From NCBI RefSeq assembly GCF_035317345.1, contig NZ_JAYKTU010000006.1: a stretch of DNA of 64,000 bases; one strand, written 5' to 3'. The stretch comes from Cellvibrio fontiphilus (GTDB lineage Bacteria; Pseudomonadota; Gammaproteobacteria; Pseudomonadales; Cellvibrionaceae). How positions within the stretch are numbered: position 1 is the first letter of the stretch; every line of letters begins with the position of its first letter. This document shows, piece after piece, positions 46,424 to 55,010 of this stretch. The position numbers were made by a program, and so were the translations under genes. Below the pieces are notes generated by a model that was not told the DNA's origin, searched no databases, and saw only the letters and a program-made list of their open reading frames with translations.

Positions 46424-47713
46424 TTAAGACTTGAATTCTGCGCGACCCTTGTAAGGAGCAGCAGCACCCAATTCAGCTTCAATACGCAACAAACGGTTGT
46501 ACTTTGAAACGCGGTCAGAACGGCACAGCGAGCCTGTTTTGATTTGACCAGCGGCGGTAGCAACGGCGAGGTCAGCGATGGTGGTATCTTCAGTTTCACC
46601 TGAACGATGAGAAATCACCGCAGTATAACCTGCATCTTGTGCCATTTTGATGGCATCCAGCGTCTCAGACAGCGAACCGATTTGATTGAACTTAATCAAA
46701 ATAGAGTTAGCAATCTTCTTCTCGATACCTTCTTTCAAAATTTTGGTATTGGTAACAAACAGGTCATCACCAACCAGCTGAATTTTGTGACCAATTTTCT
46801 GAGTCAAATCAGCCCAGCCAGCCCAGTCACTTTCGTCTTTACCATCTTCGATAGAGATGATTGGGTATTTAGCAGCCAAGTCAGCCAGATAATCAGAGAA
46901 TTCGTTAGTAGTAAACACACGGCCTTCACCAGCCAAATCGTATTTGCCATCTTTGTAGAATTCAGTGGACGCACAATCCAGCGCCAGAGTTACGTTATCA
47001 CCCAGCTTGTAGCCCGCTTTTTCTACTGCCTCTGCGATTACTTTCAATGCATCTTCATTAGAAGGCAAGTTAGGTGCAAAACCACCTTCATCCCCAACAG
47101 AAGTGCTTAAGCCTTTATCGTGCAGGATTTTTTTCAAGTTATGGAAAATTTCGGCGCCCATACGCAGAGCTTCTGCGAAAGTCTTGGCACCTACTGGCTG
47201 AACCATAAACTCTTGGATATCAACATTATTATCAGCGTGCTCACCACCGTTGATAATGTTCATCATTGGCACAGGCATGGAATATTTGCCTGAAGTGCCG
47301 TTTAAATCAGCGATGTGTGCATAGAGCGGAACTTTTTTGGAAATAGCAGCGGCTTTAGCGTTTGCCAATGACACAGCCAAAATAGCGTTAGCGCCCAACA
47401 CGGTTTTAAAGTCAGTGCCATCTGCTTTGATCATGGCGTTATCAATAGCGCGCTGATCCAATGAATCCATACCCACCACCAAATTCTTGATAGTGGTATT
47501 GATGTTATTAACAGCCTTCAAAACGCCCTTGCCCATGTAACGGGACTTATCACCGTCACGCAATTCCAACGCTTCGCGTGAACCCGTTGACGCACCTGAT
47601 GGCGCAGTTGCGGAGCCAATAGAACCGTCATCCAGGATCACCTCTGCCATAACGGTAGGGTTGCCACGACTGTCTAAAATTTCAAAAGCTTTAATATCAA
47701 CAATCTTAGTCAT
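46424..47713 (-). CDS. eno: Enolase
   Basis: Enolase converts 2-phosphoglycerate to phosphoenolpyruvate. The 429 residues include the N-terminal EILDSRGNPTVMAEV, the substrate loop SGASTGSREALELRDGD, and the C-terminal signature ILIKFNQIGSLSETLDAI with the Mg-binding VGDDLFVTN. It is followed by a strong terminator. Confidence 0.98.
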   Translation of the reverse strand: MTKIVDIKAFEILDSRGNPTVMAEVILDDGSIGSATAPSGASTGSREALELRDGDKSRYMGKGVLKAVNNINTTIKNLVVGMDSLDQRAIDNAMIKADGTDFKTVLGANAILAVSLANAKAAAISKKVPLYAHIADLNGTSGKYSMPVPMMNIINGGEHADNNVDIQEFMVQPVGAKTFAEALRMGAEIFHNLKKILHDKGLSTSVGDEGGFAPNLPSNEDALKVIAEAVEKAGYKLGDNVTLALDCASTEFYKDGKYDLAGEGRVFTTNEFSDYLADLAAKYPIISIEDGKDESDWAGWADLTQKIGHKIQLVGDDLFVTNTKILKEGIEKKIANSILIKFNQIGSLSETLDAIKMAQDAGYTAVISHRSGETEDTTIADLAVATAAGQIKTGSLCRSDRVSKYNRLLRIEAELGAAAPYKGRAEFKS

Positions 47714-47743
47714 TCATCTTCTCCAGAGTAGATTTTCAATAAA

Positions 47744-48595
47744 TTAGTTAATGTCGAGTGGTGGAAAGTTTTTCACCACATCATCGATTGCTTTCATCTG
47801 CTGTAAAAATGGCAAGAGTTTATTCAGTGGCAAAGCACTTGGGCCGTCGCACTTAGCTTGGTTGGGGTCTGGGTGAGCTTCAAGAAATAAACCAGCCAAA
47901 CCAACAGCCATGCCAGCACGCGCTAACTCTGCTACCTGATGGCGACGCCCACTTGAAGCTGCACCCATGGGGTCACGGCATTGTAACGAGTGGGTAACAT
48001 CAAAGATCACAGGCGCATTGCCGCTGACCTCACGCATAGTGCGAAAACCGAGCATATCAACGACTAAATTGTCATAACCAAAGTTGGTTCCACGATCACA
48101 CAGAATAATTTTGTCATTACCGCATTCGCCAAATTTTTCAACGATGTTTTTCATTTGACCGGGGCTAAGAAATTGCGGCTTCTTGATATTAATAACCGCG
48201 CCGGTTTTCGCCATAGCCACCACCAAATCGGTTTGGCGCGCAAGGAAAGCAGGCAGCTGGATAACATCGCAGACTTCAGCTACGGGCTGACACTGGTGGA
48301 TCTCATGCACATCGGTAATTACAGGGATATTAAAGGCCTGTTTGATTTCTTGAAAAATCTTCAGCCCCTCTTCCATTCCGGGGCCGCGATAGGAATGTAT
48401 GGACGAGCGGTTGGCCTTATCAAACGATGCCTTGAAAACGTAAGGAATACCTAATTGATTGGTAGCCGATACATAGGCTTCTGCGACCTGCATTGCCATA
48501 TCGCGCGATTCGAGTACATTCATGCCGCCGAACAGCACAAAAGGCAGAGAATTGCCGACCTGCAAGTTACCAATGTTTACAATTTGTTTTGACAC
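47744..48595 (-). CDS. kdsA: 3-deoxy-8-phosphooctulonate synthase
   Basis: KdsA condenses PEP with arabinose 5-phosphate in Kdo synthesis for lipopolysaccharide. The 283 residues show the family signatures FGGMNVLESRDMA, KASFDKANRSS and the C-terminal EAHPDPNQAKCDGPSALPL. It lies between pyrG and eno, the standard arrangement. Confidence 0.97.
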   Translation of the reverse strand: MSKQIVNIGNLQVGNSLPFVLFGGMNVLESRDMAMQVAEAYVSATNQLGIPYVFKASFDKANRSSIHSYRGPGMEEGLKIFQEIKQAFNIPVITDVHEIHQCQPVAEVCDVIQLPAFLARQTDLVVAMAKTGAVINIKKPQFLSPGQMKNIVEKFGECGNDKIILCDRGTNFGYDNLVVDMLGFRTMREVSGNAPVIFDVTHSLQCRDPMGAASSGRRHQVAELARAGMAVGLAGLFLEAHPDPNQAKCDGPSALPLNKLLPFLQQMKAIDDVVKNFPPLDIN

Positions 48596-48682
48596 GTTGA
48601 ATCCTTTAAGCGGAATTTATTGATGCTAACAGGCAATGTCGAATACGGAACAACAAGGGCGAATTGTTTTCGCCCCCGAGGG

Positions 48683-50302
48683 TTACTTTTTGTTAGCTAA
48701 TGCAGCATTAACAAACGCAGAGAATAATGGATGTCCGTCGCGTGGCGTTGAGGTGAATTCCGGATGAAATTGACAAGCTACAAACCAAGGGTGATCGGGA
48801 ATTTCCACCATTTCAACCAAGGTATCGTCCGCCGACCAACCGCCAATTCTCAAGCCGGCTTTTTGCAATTGATCAACATAATTGTTGTTAACTTCATAAC
48901 GATGACGATGGCGCTCCACTATCACATCAGCACCGTAAATTTCACGTGCTTTGGAACCATTTACCAAACGGCATTCCTGCGCCCCCAAACGCATGGTGCC
49001 CCCCAGGTCGGAAGATTCATCGCGCTTTTCAACCTCACCGTCAGACGTGATCCATTCAGTAATCAAACCTATCACAGGGTGCGGAGAATTGGGATCGAAC
49101 TCGGTAGAGTTTGCACCTTTCAAGCCCAATACATTGCGGGCGAATTCAATGACCACTGACTGCATCCCCAAACATATGCCCAGATAAGGCACCTTGTTTT
49201 CGCGAGCATATTGCACGGCCATTAATTTACCTTCCACGCCGCGCTCGCCGAAACCACCGGGGACCAAAATTGCGTCAGCATCCTTGAGAATACCTACACC
49301 TTCATTTTCAACGCGCTCTGCGTCTATGTAGTTGATATTTACCTTAGTGCTGCTGTGAATACCCGCATGGGTAAGGGCTTCGATTAATGATTTATAAGCG
49401 TCCAACAATTCCATGTATTTACCGACCATGGAAATAGTAACTGAGTTAACTGGTTTTAATTTACCTTCAACAACCTTATCCCACTCGCTCAAATCAGCTT
49501 CCGGGCACTGCAAGCCAAGCAGTTCAACGACGATTTGATCCAAGCCAAAGCTCTGTAACAGACGTGGAATTGAGTAGATAGTGTCGGCATCAGGAAGCGG
49601 TACTACGGCACGTTCAGCAACATTAGTGAAAAGTGCAATTTTACGGCGAGAATCTTCGTCCACCAAACGCTCTGAACGACACAACAAAATATCTGGCTGC
49701 AAACCGATAGAGCGCAGTTCTTTCACGGAATGCTGGGTAGGTTTGGTTTTAGTTTCACCGGCTGTTGCGATGTAAGGCACCAAGGTCAAGTGCATCAACA
49801 ATGCGCGGGAACCCATCTCCACTTTCAGCTGACGCACAGCCTCCAGAAATGGTTGCGATTCGATATCACCTACAGTGCCACCAATCTCTACCAGAGCCAC
49901 ATCAACGTCACGACCGCCTTCAAGAATGCGGCGTTTGATTTCATCGGTAATGTGCGGAATAACTTGTACTGTGCCACCTAAATAATCGCCACGACGCTCT
50001 TTACGCAATACGGTTTCGTACACACGACCGGTCGTGAAATTGTTGCGCCGAGTCATTTTGGTACGAATGAAACGCTCGTAGTGGCCTAAATCCAGGTCAG
50101 TTTCTGCGCCGTCCTCAGTGACGAAAACCTCACCATGCTGAAAAGGACTCATAGTGCCTGGATCTACGTTGATGTAGGGGTCCAGTTTCATGATGGTGAC
50201 CTTAAGGCCACGAGCTTCAAGAATAGCCGCCAAAGAAGCTGAGGCTATGCCTTTGCCCAATGAAGAAACAACACCACCGGTTACGAATATATAGCGCGTC
50301 AT
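48683..50302 (-). CDS. pyrG: CTP synthase
   Basis: PyrG aminates UTP to CTP. The 539 residues comprise an N-terminal synthetase domain (FVTGGVVSSLGKGIASASLA, then MKLDPYINVDPGTMSPFQHGE) and a C-terminal class I glutaminase domain with the active-site Cys in YLGICLGMQ (about residue 380) and the triad His-Glu in CQFHPEFTSTP. It starts the pyrG-kdsA-eno run. Confidence 0.98.
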   Translation of the reverse strand: MTRYIFVTGGVVSSLGKGIASASLAAILEARGLKVTIMKLDPYINVDPGTMSPFQHGEVFVTEDGAETDLDLGHYERFIRTKMTRRNNFTTGRVYETVLRKERRGDYLGGTVQVIPHITDEIKRRILEGGRDVDVALVEIGGTVGDIESQPFLEAVRQLKVEMGSRALLMHLTLVPYIATAGETKTKPTQHSVKELRSIGLQPDILLCRSERLVDEDSRRKIALFTNVAERAVVPLPDADTIYSIPRLLQSFGLDQIVVELLGLQCPEADLSEWDKVVEGKLKPVNSVTISMVGKYMELLDAYKSLIEALTHAGIHSSTKVNINYIDAERVENEGVGILKDADAILVPGGFGERGVEGKLMAVQYARENKVPYLGICLGMQSVVIEFARNVLGLKGANSTEFDPNSPHPVIGLITEWITSDGEVEKRDESSDLGGTMRLGAQECRLVNGSKAREIYGADVIVERHRHRYEVNNNYVDQLQKAGLRIGGWSADDTLVEMVEIPDHPWFVACQFHPEFTSTPRDGHPLFSAFVNAALANKK

Positions 50303-50562
50303 GTAAAACCTGATTAACTGTGAAAATGCGGAGCGGAAAAGGAGATAAATGCCAATTACAGCACTCTTTGCGAGGCATGGGGATTTATCGTTCAGGACGG
50401 GGCGCCAGAGTAACAGAAACCCCCTTTCGGCTCAACGAAAAGCTGGGAAGAGCACAGCAAGCGGGTCTGACCGGTAGCAGATTAGTTGCGCCAAAACCTT
50501 GGTAATTACTCGAACCCACAGAAATTCACTGTCGCACAAGTAAATCTTTCGATCGATCCGTA

Positions 50563-51036
50563 TTAAAAACAATCATCAGAGTCAGGCGAAAAGGCCTGCT
50601 GAATATGTCGACCGGAAAAGCCCCTTGCCTGTAAAAACCGCATTTGCTTGGTACGCTCACGCTGATCGCCGGGCACAGCAGAGCCAAAACGCTTGATTCG
50701 CGCCACACAAGCGAGTTCACCCCAGGATGCATCCGACTCATCCAGATACTGAGCAATCAGGTCGCTGTCAATGCCGCGCTCACGCAATTCCAGGCGAATG
50801 AGCTGACTGCCCTTTCCTTGACGCTGACGCATGGCAACAAATGCCGAAGTAAAGCGCTCATCAGACTGCAAGCTTTCGGTAGCTAGCCGGTCGACAACCG
50901 ATTCAACTAACTCCGGCCATTGTGAGTACTTCCGGCTCAATTTCTCTCTGAGCTCTTTGGCCGAATGTTCACGCATAGCCAGATAATTCATCGCCGCCAT
51001 GCGCAACTCCGAGGGGTTGGGAAAATCAGCTTCCAT
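50563..51036 (-). CDS. recX: Regulatory protein RecX
   Basis: RecX caps and shortens RecA filaments and so limits recombination and SOS induction. The product (157 residues from the ATG at 51036) consists of the tandem three-helix repeats of the family (AMREHSAKELREKLSRKY; LIRLELRERGIDSDLIAQYL; RFLQARGFSGRHIQQAF). A second ATG at 51000 has a better ribosome binding site (cggag), so a slightly shorter protein is possible. It does not directly follow recA: a DUF4136 lipoprotein gene and two terminators lie between. Confidence 0.92.
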   Translation of the reverse strand: MEADFPNPSELRMAAMNYLAMREHSAKELREKLSRKYSQWPELVESVVDRLATESLQSDERFTSAFVAMRQRQGKGSQLIRLELRERGIDSDLIAQYLDESDASWGELACVARIKRFGSAVPGDQRERTKQMRFLQARGFSGRHIQQAFSPDSDDCF

Positions 51037-51073
51037 AAGGAGACTCAATAAAAACAATGCTGCATGATGCAAT

Positions 51074-51100
51074 AAAAATGGCCGCAAGAGCGGCCATTAT
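51074..51100 (-). terminator. Terminator of the DUF4136 lipoprotein gene
   Basis: ATGGCCGC (51078-51085) pairs with GCGGCCAT (51090-51097) around AAGA; on the minus strand a T-run follows. It lies 16 bases after the lipoprotein stop, which isolates recX. Confidence 0.8.
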
Positions 51101-51115
51101 TCCAGCAAGAAAGAA

Positions 51116-51682
51116 TTATTTAACTGGAGGAAATTGGGACAAGACCTCCAGAACCGCTTTGCTTAAAACTTCGCGCTGTTGCTGGGGAGCCATACTGCGA
51201 CTCAAGCGCTTTTCTGACACGCCACGCCAAATCGGCTTATCGGTTTTACCGTCTACTATGTCGATGATCAGACTGCCTTGGTTATAAACCCTTAAGCCGG
51301 TATTGGTGCCCAGAAAATAAGGGCGAGGATAACGGTAACCCACACCGTAATAACCAAAACCGTAGATGTCGTTATAGCTACGTGGATCGATTTTTTCCTC
51401 CACGACCACATGATAACTAACGATAAAATCTGGCTTGGAGTTTTCAGCGCCAGCCTGATAACGCTTGGCCAACTCTGACTCCAATGCGGAATGAATATGA
51501 CTCAGGGTAAAAGGAGATATCAGGATATCCTCTTTAGAGTCTTGCTTGGTTTCGGCGACACTAAACGTTTTCAGCGAAGCAAAATCGAAACCGGCTTGAT
51601 GGTCAGTTTCAACATAGGGCTGGGAACTACAGCCGACTAGCAAGGCAATACCGAGCGCTAAACACCAACGTATTAATTTCAT
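51116..51682 (-). CDS. DUF4136-type lipoprotein
   Basis: A 188-residue lipoprotein: the signal ends in LLVGC with lipidation at Cys18. The mature domain has the DUF4136 pattern: an early DFASLKTFSV strand, KPDFIVSYHVVVEEK in the middle, a Tyr/Gly-rich loop, and WRGVSEKRL near the end. The function is unknown. Its place between recA and recX is unusual. Confidence 0.85.
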   Translation of the reverse strand: MKLIRWCLALGIALLVGCSSQPYVETDHQAGFDFASLKTFSVAETKQDSKEDILISPFTLSHIHSALESELAKRYQAGAENSKPDFIVSYHVVVEEKIDPRSYNDIYGFGYYGVGYRYPRPYFLGTNTGLRVYNQGSLIIDIVDGKTDKPIWRGVSEKRLSRSMAPQQQREVLSKAVLEVLSQFPPVK

Positions 51683-51857
51683 AAATAAACCCCTTGTTCT
51701 TATTTGGACTGGATAGTCCGAACCTACGTTTAGTTTACTTGTACGCAGCTTATCTGTAACGAGACAACCGGCTTCCAGCTTATCTGTATTGAGCTTAATA
51801 GAAACAAAATAATGGCTGAAGCTGGAATTGAAAATTTATAACCGGGCTATAGACAAC

Positions 51858-51892
51858 AAAAACCCCCATGACATTCCTGCCGATGGGGGTTT
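51858..51892 (-). terminator. Terminator of recA
   Basis: AAACCCCCAT (51860-51869) and ATGGGGGTTT (51883-51892) form a perfect 10-bp stem; on the minus strand it is followed by TTGTTGT after the TTT end. It lies 20 bases after the recA stop. Confidence 0.85.
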
Positions 51893-51911
51893 GGGTACAG
51901 ATTATTACAAA

Positions 51912-52955
51912 TTACATTTCAACGTCATCTGTCATTTCTGCACCACCTGCACTCAACGATAGCGCGGAGGTAGCCAATAATTCAGTGCGCACACGCTGCT
52001 CAAGCTCTTGGGCAATCACCGGATTTTCCTGTAAGAACTTCATCACGTTGTTTTTGCCCTGGCCGATTTTGTTGCCCTGATAACTGTACCAGGCACCGGC
52101 TTTATCGATCATGCCCAATTTGACACCATAATCGATGACTTCACCCAAGCGGTTGATACCCGAGCCATAAAGGATTTGGAATTCGGCTTGTTTAAAGGGT
52201 GGAGCCACTTTGTTTTTAACGACCTTGACGCGAGTTTCAGAGCCGATCACTTCCTCGCCCTCTTTGACGGCACCAATACGACGGATATCGAGGCGCACCG
52301 AGGCATAGAATTTTAATGCGTTACCGCCGGTAGTGGTTTCCGGATTACCAAACATAACGCCAATTTTCATCCGGATTTGGTTGATGAAAATTACCAGACA
52401 GTTAGCATTTTTAATGTTACCGGTGATTTTACGCAGCGCTTGTGACATCAAACGAGCTTGCAAGCCTACGTGGTGATCTCCCATCTCGCCTTCAATTTCA
52501 GCCCGGGGAGTGAGCGCAGCAACAGAGTCTACGATGAGCACATCGACTGCACCGGAGCGAACCAACATATCGGTGACTTCAAGTGCCTGCTCACCGGTAT
52601 CCGGCTGGGAAACAATCAAGTCTTCTACATTGACACCGAGCTTGGCAGCATAGATGGGATCAAGCGCGTGTTCGGCATCGATAAAAGCACAGGTGCCGCC
52701 CTGACGCTGGGCTTCAGCGATAACCTGCAGAGTCAGTGTGGTTTTACCGGAAGATTCGGGACCATATATCTCGATGATACGGCCCTTGGGTAAGCCGCCA
52801 ATTCCCAAGGCGACGTCCAACCCCAGAGAACCCGTTGAAATAGCGGGTATGGCGACTTGCTCTTTGTCGCCCATACGCATCACAGTGCCTTTACCAAATT
52901 GACGTTCGATCTGACTTAATGCCGCCTGCAACGCCTTTTCTTTATTCGCATCCAT
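51912..52955 (-). CDS. recA: Recombinase A
   Basis: RecA forms filaments on single-stranded DNA, catalyses strand exchange and triggers LexA self-cleavage. From MDANKEKAL (ATG at 52955, RBS gaggtg) it has 347 residues. Walker A GPESSGKTT, the motif ALKFYASVRLDIRR and the loop regions NQIRMKIGVMFGNPETTTGG are intact. An SOS box lies 131 bases upstream. Confidence 0.98.
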   Translation of the reverse strand: MDANKEKALQAALSQIERQFGKGTVMRMGDKEQVAIPAISTGSLGLDVALGIGGLPKGRIIEIYGPESSGKTTLTLQVIAEAQRQGGTCAFIDAEHALDPIYAAKLGVNVEDLIVSQPDTGEQALEVTDMLVRSGAVDVLIVDSVAALTPRAEIEGEMGDHHVGLQARLMSQALRKITGNIKNANCLVIFINQIRMKIGVMFGNPETTTGGNALKFYASVRLDIRRIGAVKEGEEVIGSETRVKVVKNKVAPPFKQAEFQILYGSGINRLGEVIDYGVKLGMIDKAGAWYSYQGNKIGQGKNNVMKFLQENPVIAQELEQRVRTELLATSALSLSAGGAEMTDDVEM

Positions 52956-53069
52956 CTGACACCTCAACCTGACTATAGAAATAGTGAAAAAATAAAACTT
53001 GTAGGATTTTTTGTATCAGCCATTGGAGGCACCGGTTCAATTGGTCGCCATTTGACTGACTGTGAAGAT

Positions 53070-53101
53070 AGCATACAGGAAAAACCTGTATAAGCAAACA
53101 G
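53070..53101 (-). promoter_or_regulatory. SOS (LexA) box and recA promoter
   Basis: CTGTATAAGCAAACAG (53086-53101) has the LexA form CTG-N10-CAG. On the minus strand it overlaps a -35 (TTGCTT, 53097-53092), which a 16-base spacer links to a -10 (TATGCT, 53075-53070). Repressor bound here would block recA. The recA leader would be about 110 bases. Confidence 0.8.
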
Positions 53102-53111
53102 CACTAGTAAT

Positions 53112-53609
53112 TTATACAGTATTTTCCTTGCAGATGGCCAAGGCGCCCTGAAGAGCGCGAATAACTGCGCCGCGCTGCACCTCTGCCCTATTCCCGGCTA
53201 TATGGTGAACGGCAGTGTGCAGATCACCATTAGCTGTCGCCCAGGCAAACCATACAGTGCCCACTGGCTTGCCCGGCGTAGCTCCACCAGGGCCGGCAAT
53301 ACCACTGATGGCAACAGCCAAATCCGCGCCGGACAACCCCAGTGCCCCCAGTGCCATCTCGATTACCGCTGCTTCGCTGACAGCACCCTCCGTACCCAGA
53401 GTTTCCGCTTTGACGCCCAGAAGTTTTTGTTTGGCTGTATTGGCATAGGTGACCAAGCCATACTCAAACCAGGCGGAACTGCCAGCAACTGCGGTAATGG
53501 CAGCTGCAACACCGCCGCCGGTACAGGATTCCGCCGTGACTATGCGCCACCCCTTGAGGCTCAGCTCTTCGCCGAGGGATAGCGCAAGGCCCATCAAGGG
53601 ATTATTCAT
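53112..53609 (-). CDS. pncC: Nicotinamide-nucleotide amidohydrolase (CinA C-terminal type)
   Basis: PncC deamidates NMN to NaMN in NAD recycling. From the ATG at 53609 it is 165 residues, the length of the stand-alone CinA C-terminal domain. Landmarks are TAESCTGGGVAAAIT, YGLVTYANTAKQKLLGV and AISGIAGPGGATPGKPVGTV. It lies just upstream of recA, as in many gammaproteobacteria, and the SOS box follows its stop by 10 bases. Confidence 0.94.
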   Translation of the reverse strand: MNNPLMGLALSLGEELSLKGWRIVTAESCTGGGVAAAITAVAGSSAWFEYGLVTYANTAKQKLLGVKAETLGTEGAVSEAAVIEMALGALGLSGADLAVAISGIAGPGGATPGKPVGTVWFAWATANGDLHTAVHHIAGNRAEVQRGAVIRALQGALAICKENTV

Positions 53610-53743
53610 CGTTGCACCCCAACATACATTTATGACCCACCAGAACCGGTAAACCCCACCAAAACATAACGCCCGAGTCAGTATATCCACCCAATACCCA
53701 AAAGCAAAACAACAAATAATTAATGTTTATCGATAATTTTTTA

Positions 53744-53771
53744 TTGTAAATTGATATAGCTTTGCTATTCT
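53744..53771 (+). promoter_or_regulatory. Possible promoter of the DUF2975 gene
   Basis: TTGTAA (53744-53749), a 16-base spacer and TATTCT (53766-53771), each matching the sigma-70 consensus at four of six positions. It lies 36 bases before the DUF2975 start. Confidence 0.4.
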
Positions 53772-53806
53772 GAAACCTGACACCGGACCAACTCAAGGAT
53801 TTCTCC

Positions 53807-54346
53807 ATGAACATTCAACAGCATGAGCGAATTGCACAGATTAAAAAATTGAGCCGGGGTTTATACCTGGCATTAACCACAACCGAGTATTTACTCTGGG
53901 TGTTGTGGCCACTGACGCTCGCGTGGGTGTGGTTGGGCACCAAAGGCACCATTACGCTGATTGACCATTCATTAGATAGCGCGAGTTTAAGTTTTTTGCA
54001 GCGCTGCCTGATTGCAGCGGTTATTTCTGTAATGCTGTTTCTGTTGCTGAAGGTGACACGTCATCTGCGTCAGTTGATGTTGCACTTTACCGAGGGCGAT
54101 ATTTTTAACCGCAAAGCCATAGACCACGCACGCCAGGCGCTGCACCACGCACTGGGGATTTATGGCATGTATTTGCTCAGCTCTATTGCCATGGCAATGT
54201 ATGTCTTTGTAACAAGTCACTCGTTTAGCTTTTTCTTTGACGGAAATTTTATTTTGGGGCTCATTATTTTTGGCTCCATGTACATTCTTTTGTGGGCGCT
54301 GGAAATCGGCTGCGATCTCAATGAAGAATCTGAACTGACAATATAA
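53807..54346 (+). CDS. DUF2975 membrane protein
   Basis: A 179-residue protein with four membrane helices (about 23-45, 62-82, 112-132, 143-163). The loop EGDIFNRKAIDHARQALHHALG, in the middle, is typical of DUF2975. Ten bases after its stop comes a small XRE regulator, the usual partner of this family. Its role is unknown; the pair resembles a membrane-linked transcription switch. Confidence 0.85.
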   Translation: MNIQQHERIAQIKKLSRGLYLALTTTEYLLWVLWPLTLAWVWLGTKGTITLIDHSLDSASLSFLQRCLIAAVISVMLFLLLKVTRHLRQLMLHFTEGDIFNRKAIDHARQALHHALGIYGMYLLSSIAMAMYVFVTSHSFSFFFDGNFILGLIIFGSMYILLWALEIGCDLNEESELTI

Positions 54347-54355
54347 GGAACTGCC

Positions 54356-54577
54356 ATGCCCATCGTTGTTAATTTGGATGTTGTACTCGCGCAACGCAAA
54401 ATGCGCTTAAACACCCTCGCTGAATTGGTGGATATAACACCGCAAAATTTGTCGGTATTAAAAACCGGAAAAGCCAAAGCCATACGTTTTGATACGCTGG
54501 AAAAAATTTGCCAAGTGTTGGAGTGCCAACCCGGTGACATTTTGGCCTTCGACGACGCGACAACACCCGACTCCTGA
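54356..54577 (+). CDS. Small XRE-type helix-turn-helix regulator
   Basis: A 73-residue protein that is almost entirely one Cro/CI-type helix-turn-helix domain (MRLNTLAELVDITPQNLSVLKTGK, read as helix-turn-helix, then FDTLEKICQVLECQPGDIL). It is coupled to the DUF2975 gene, and probably controls that operon. Length and motif match the YozG-like group. Confidence 0.88.
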   Translation: MPIVVNLDVVLAQRKMRLNTLAELVDITPQNLSVLKTGKAKAIRFDTLEKICQVLECQPGDILAFDDATTPDS

Positions 54578-54589
54578 CACTTGCTCTTC

Positions 54590-54624
54590 GTTTTAATCTG
54601 GAAATATTGTGTTCAGATTAAAAC
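54590..54624. repeat. A+T-rich inverted repeat after the XRE gene
   Basis: GTTTTAATCTG (54590-54600) and CAGATTAAAAC (54614-54624) form a perfect 11-bp inverted repeat with 13 bases between, 13 bases after the XRE stop. It may be a terminator or an operator for the regulator; there is no T-run after it. Confidence 0.45.
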
Positions 54625-54723
54625 AACTATCCAAGACACCTACCCTGTTTAATCAAGCCCTGGCGTAATGCCAGAGGCTACGGCATTCCTACAAGCTAAA
54701 TTTCTGATACAAGAGGCATTTCA

Positions 54724-54969
54724 ATGAACTGGATGAATAAAATAAAACCCGCGCCGGGTTACATCATATTGTGCGCAATTATTGTATTGGGATTGGTTTT
54801 CTATAAAAACCCGCCAGAAAAGACGGGCACTCAAATAATTTACGTGGACAATCGTCACATCGAAAATTACATAAACAAACAGGCGTATGCTGACTACACA
54901 CAAGCGTTTGAAAGTGATACCAGAACTGTATACGACGCTGGCAGCAAGCACTGCAACAAACAACAGTGA
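54724..54969 (+). CDS. Small single-pass membrane peptide, function unknown
   Basis: An 81-residue frame with a membrane helix (about 12-27) followed by a polar tail (ENYINKQAYADYTQAFESD). RBS gaggc precedes the ATG. Coding potential is plausible but modest. It lies between the XRE gene and a convergent gene. No family is recognised. Confidence 0.5.
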   Translation: MNWMNKIKPAPGYIILCAIIVLGLVFYKNPPEKTGTQIIYVDNRHIENYINKQAYADYTQAFESDTRTVYDAGSKHCNKQQ

Positions 54970-55010
54970 GCGTCACTTGCACATCTCATTAACCCAATTA
55001 GCGAACGACA

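Noticed and set aside
50349..50477. A 42-codon plus-strand frame with a good ribosome binding site (aaggagataa) between pyrG and recX
   Set aside because: The peptide is low in recognisable structure, rich in Arg/Ser, and lies in the pyrG upstream region; nothing supports translation.
53074..53090. Inverted repeat ACAGG/CCTGT next to the SOS box, considered as a second LexA site
   Set aside because: Its half-sites point the wrong way for LexA (CTGT...ACAG); only 53086-53101 fits CTG-N10-CAG.
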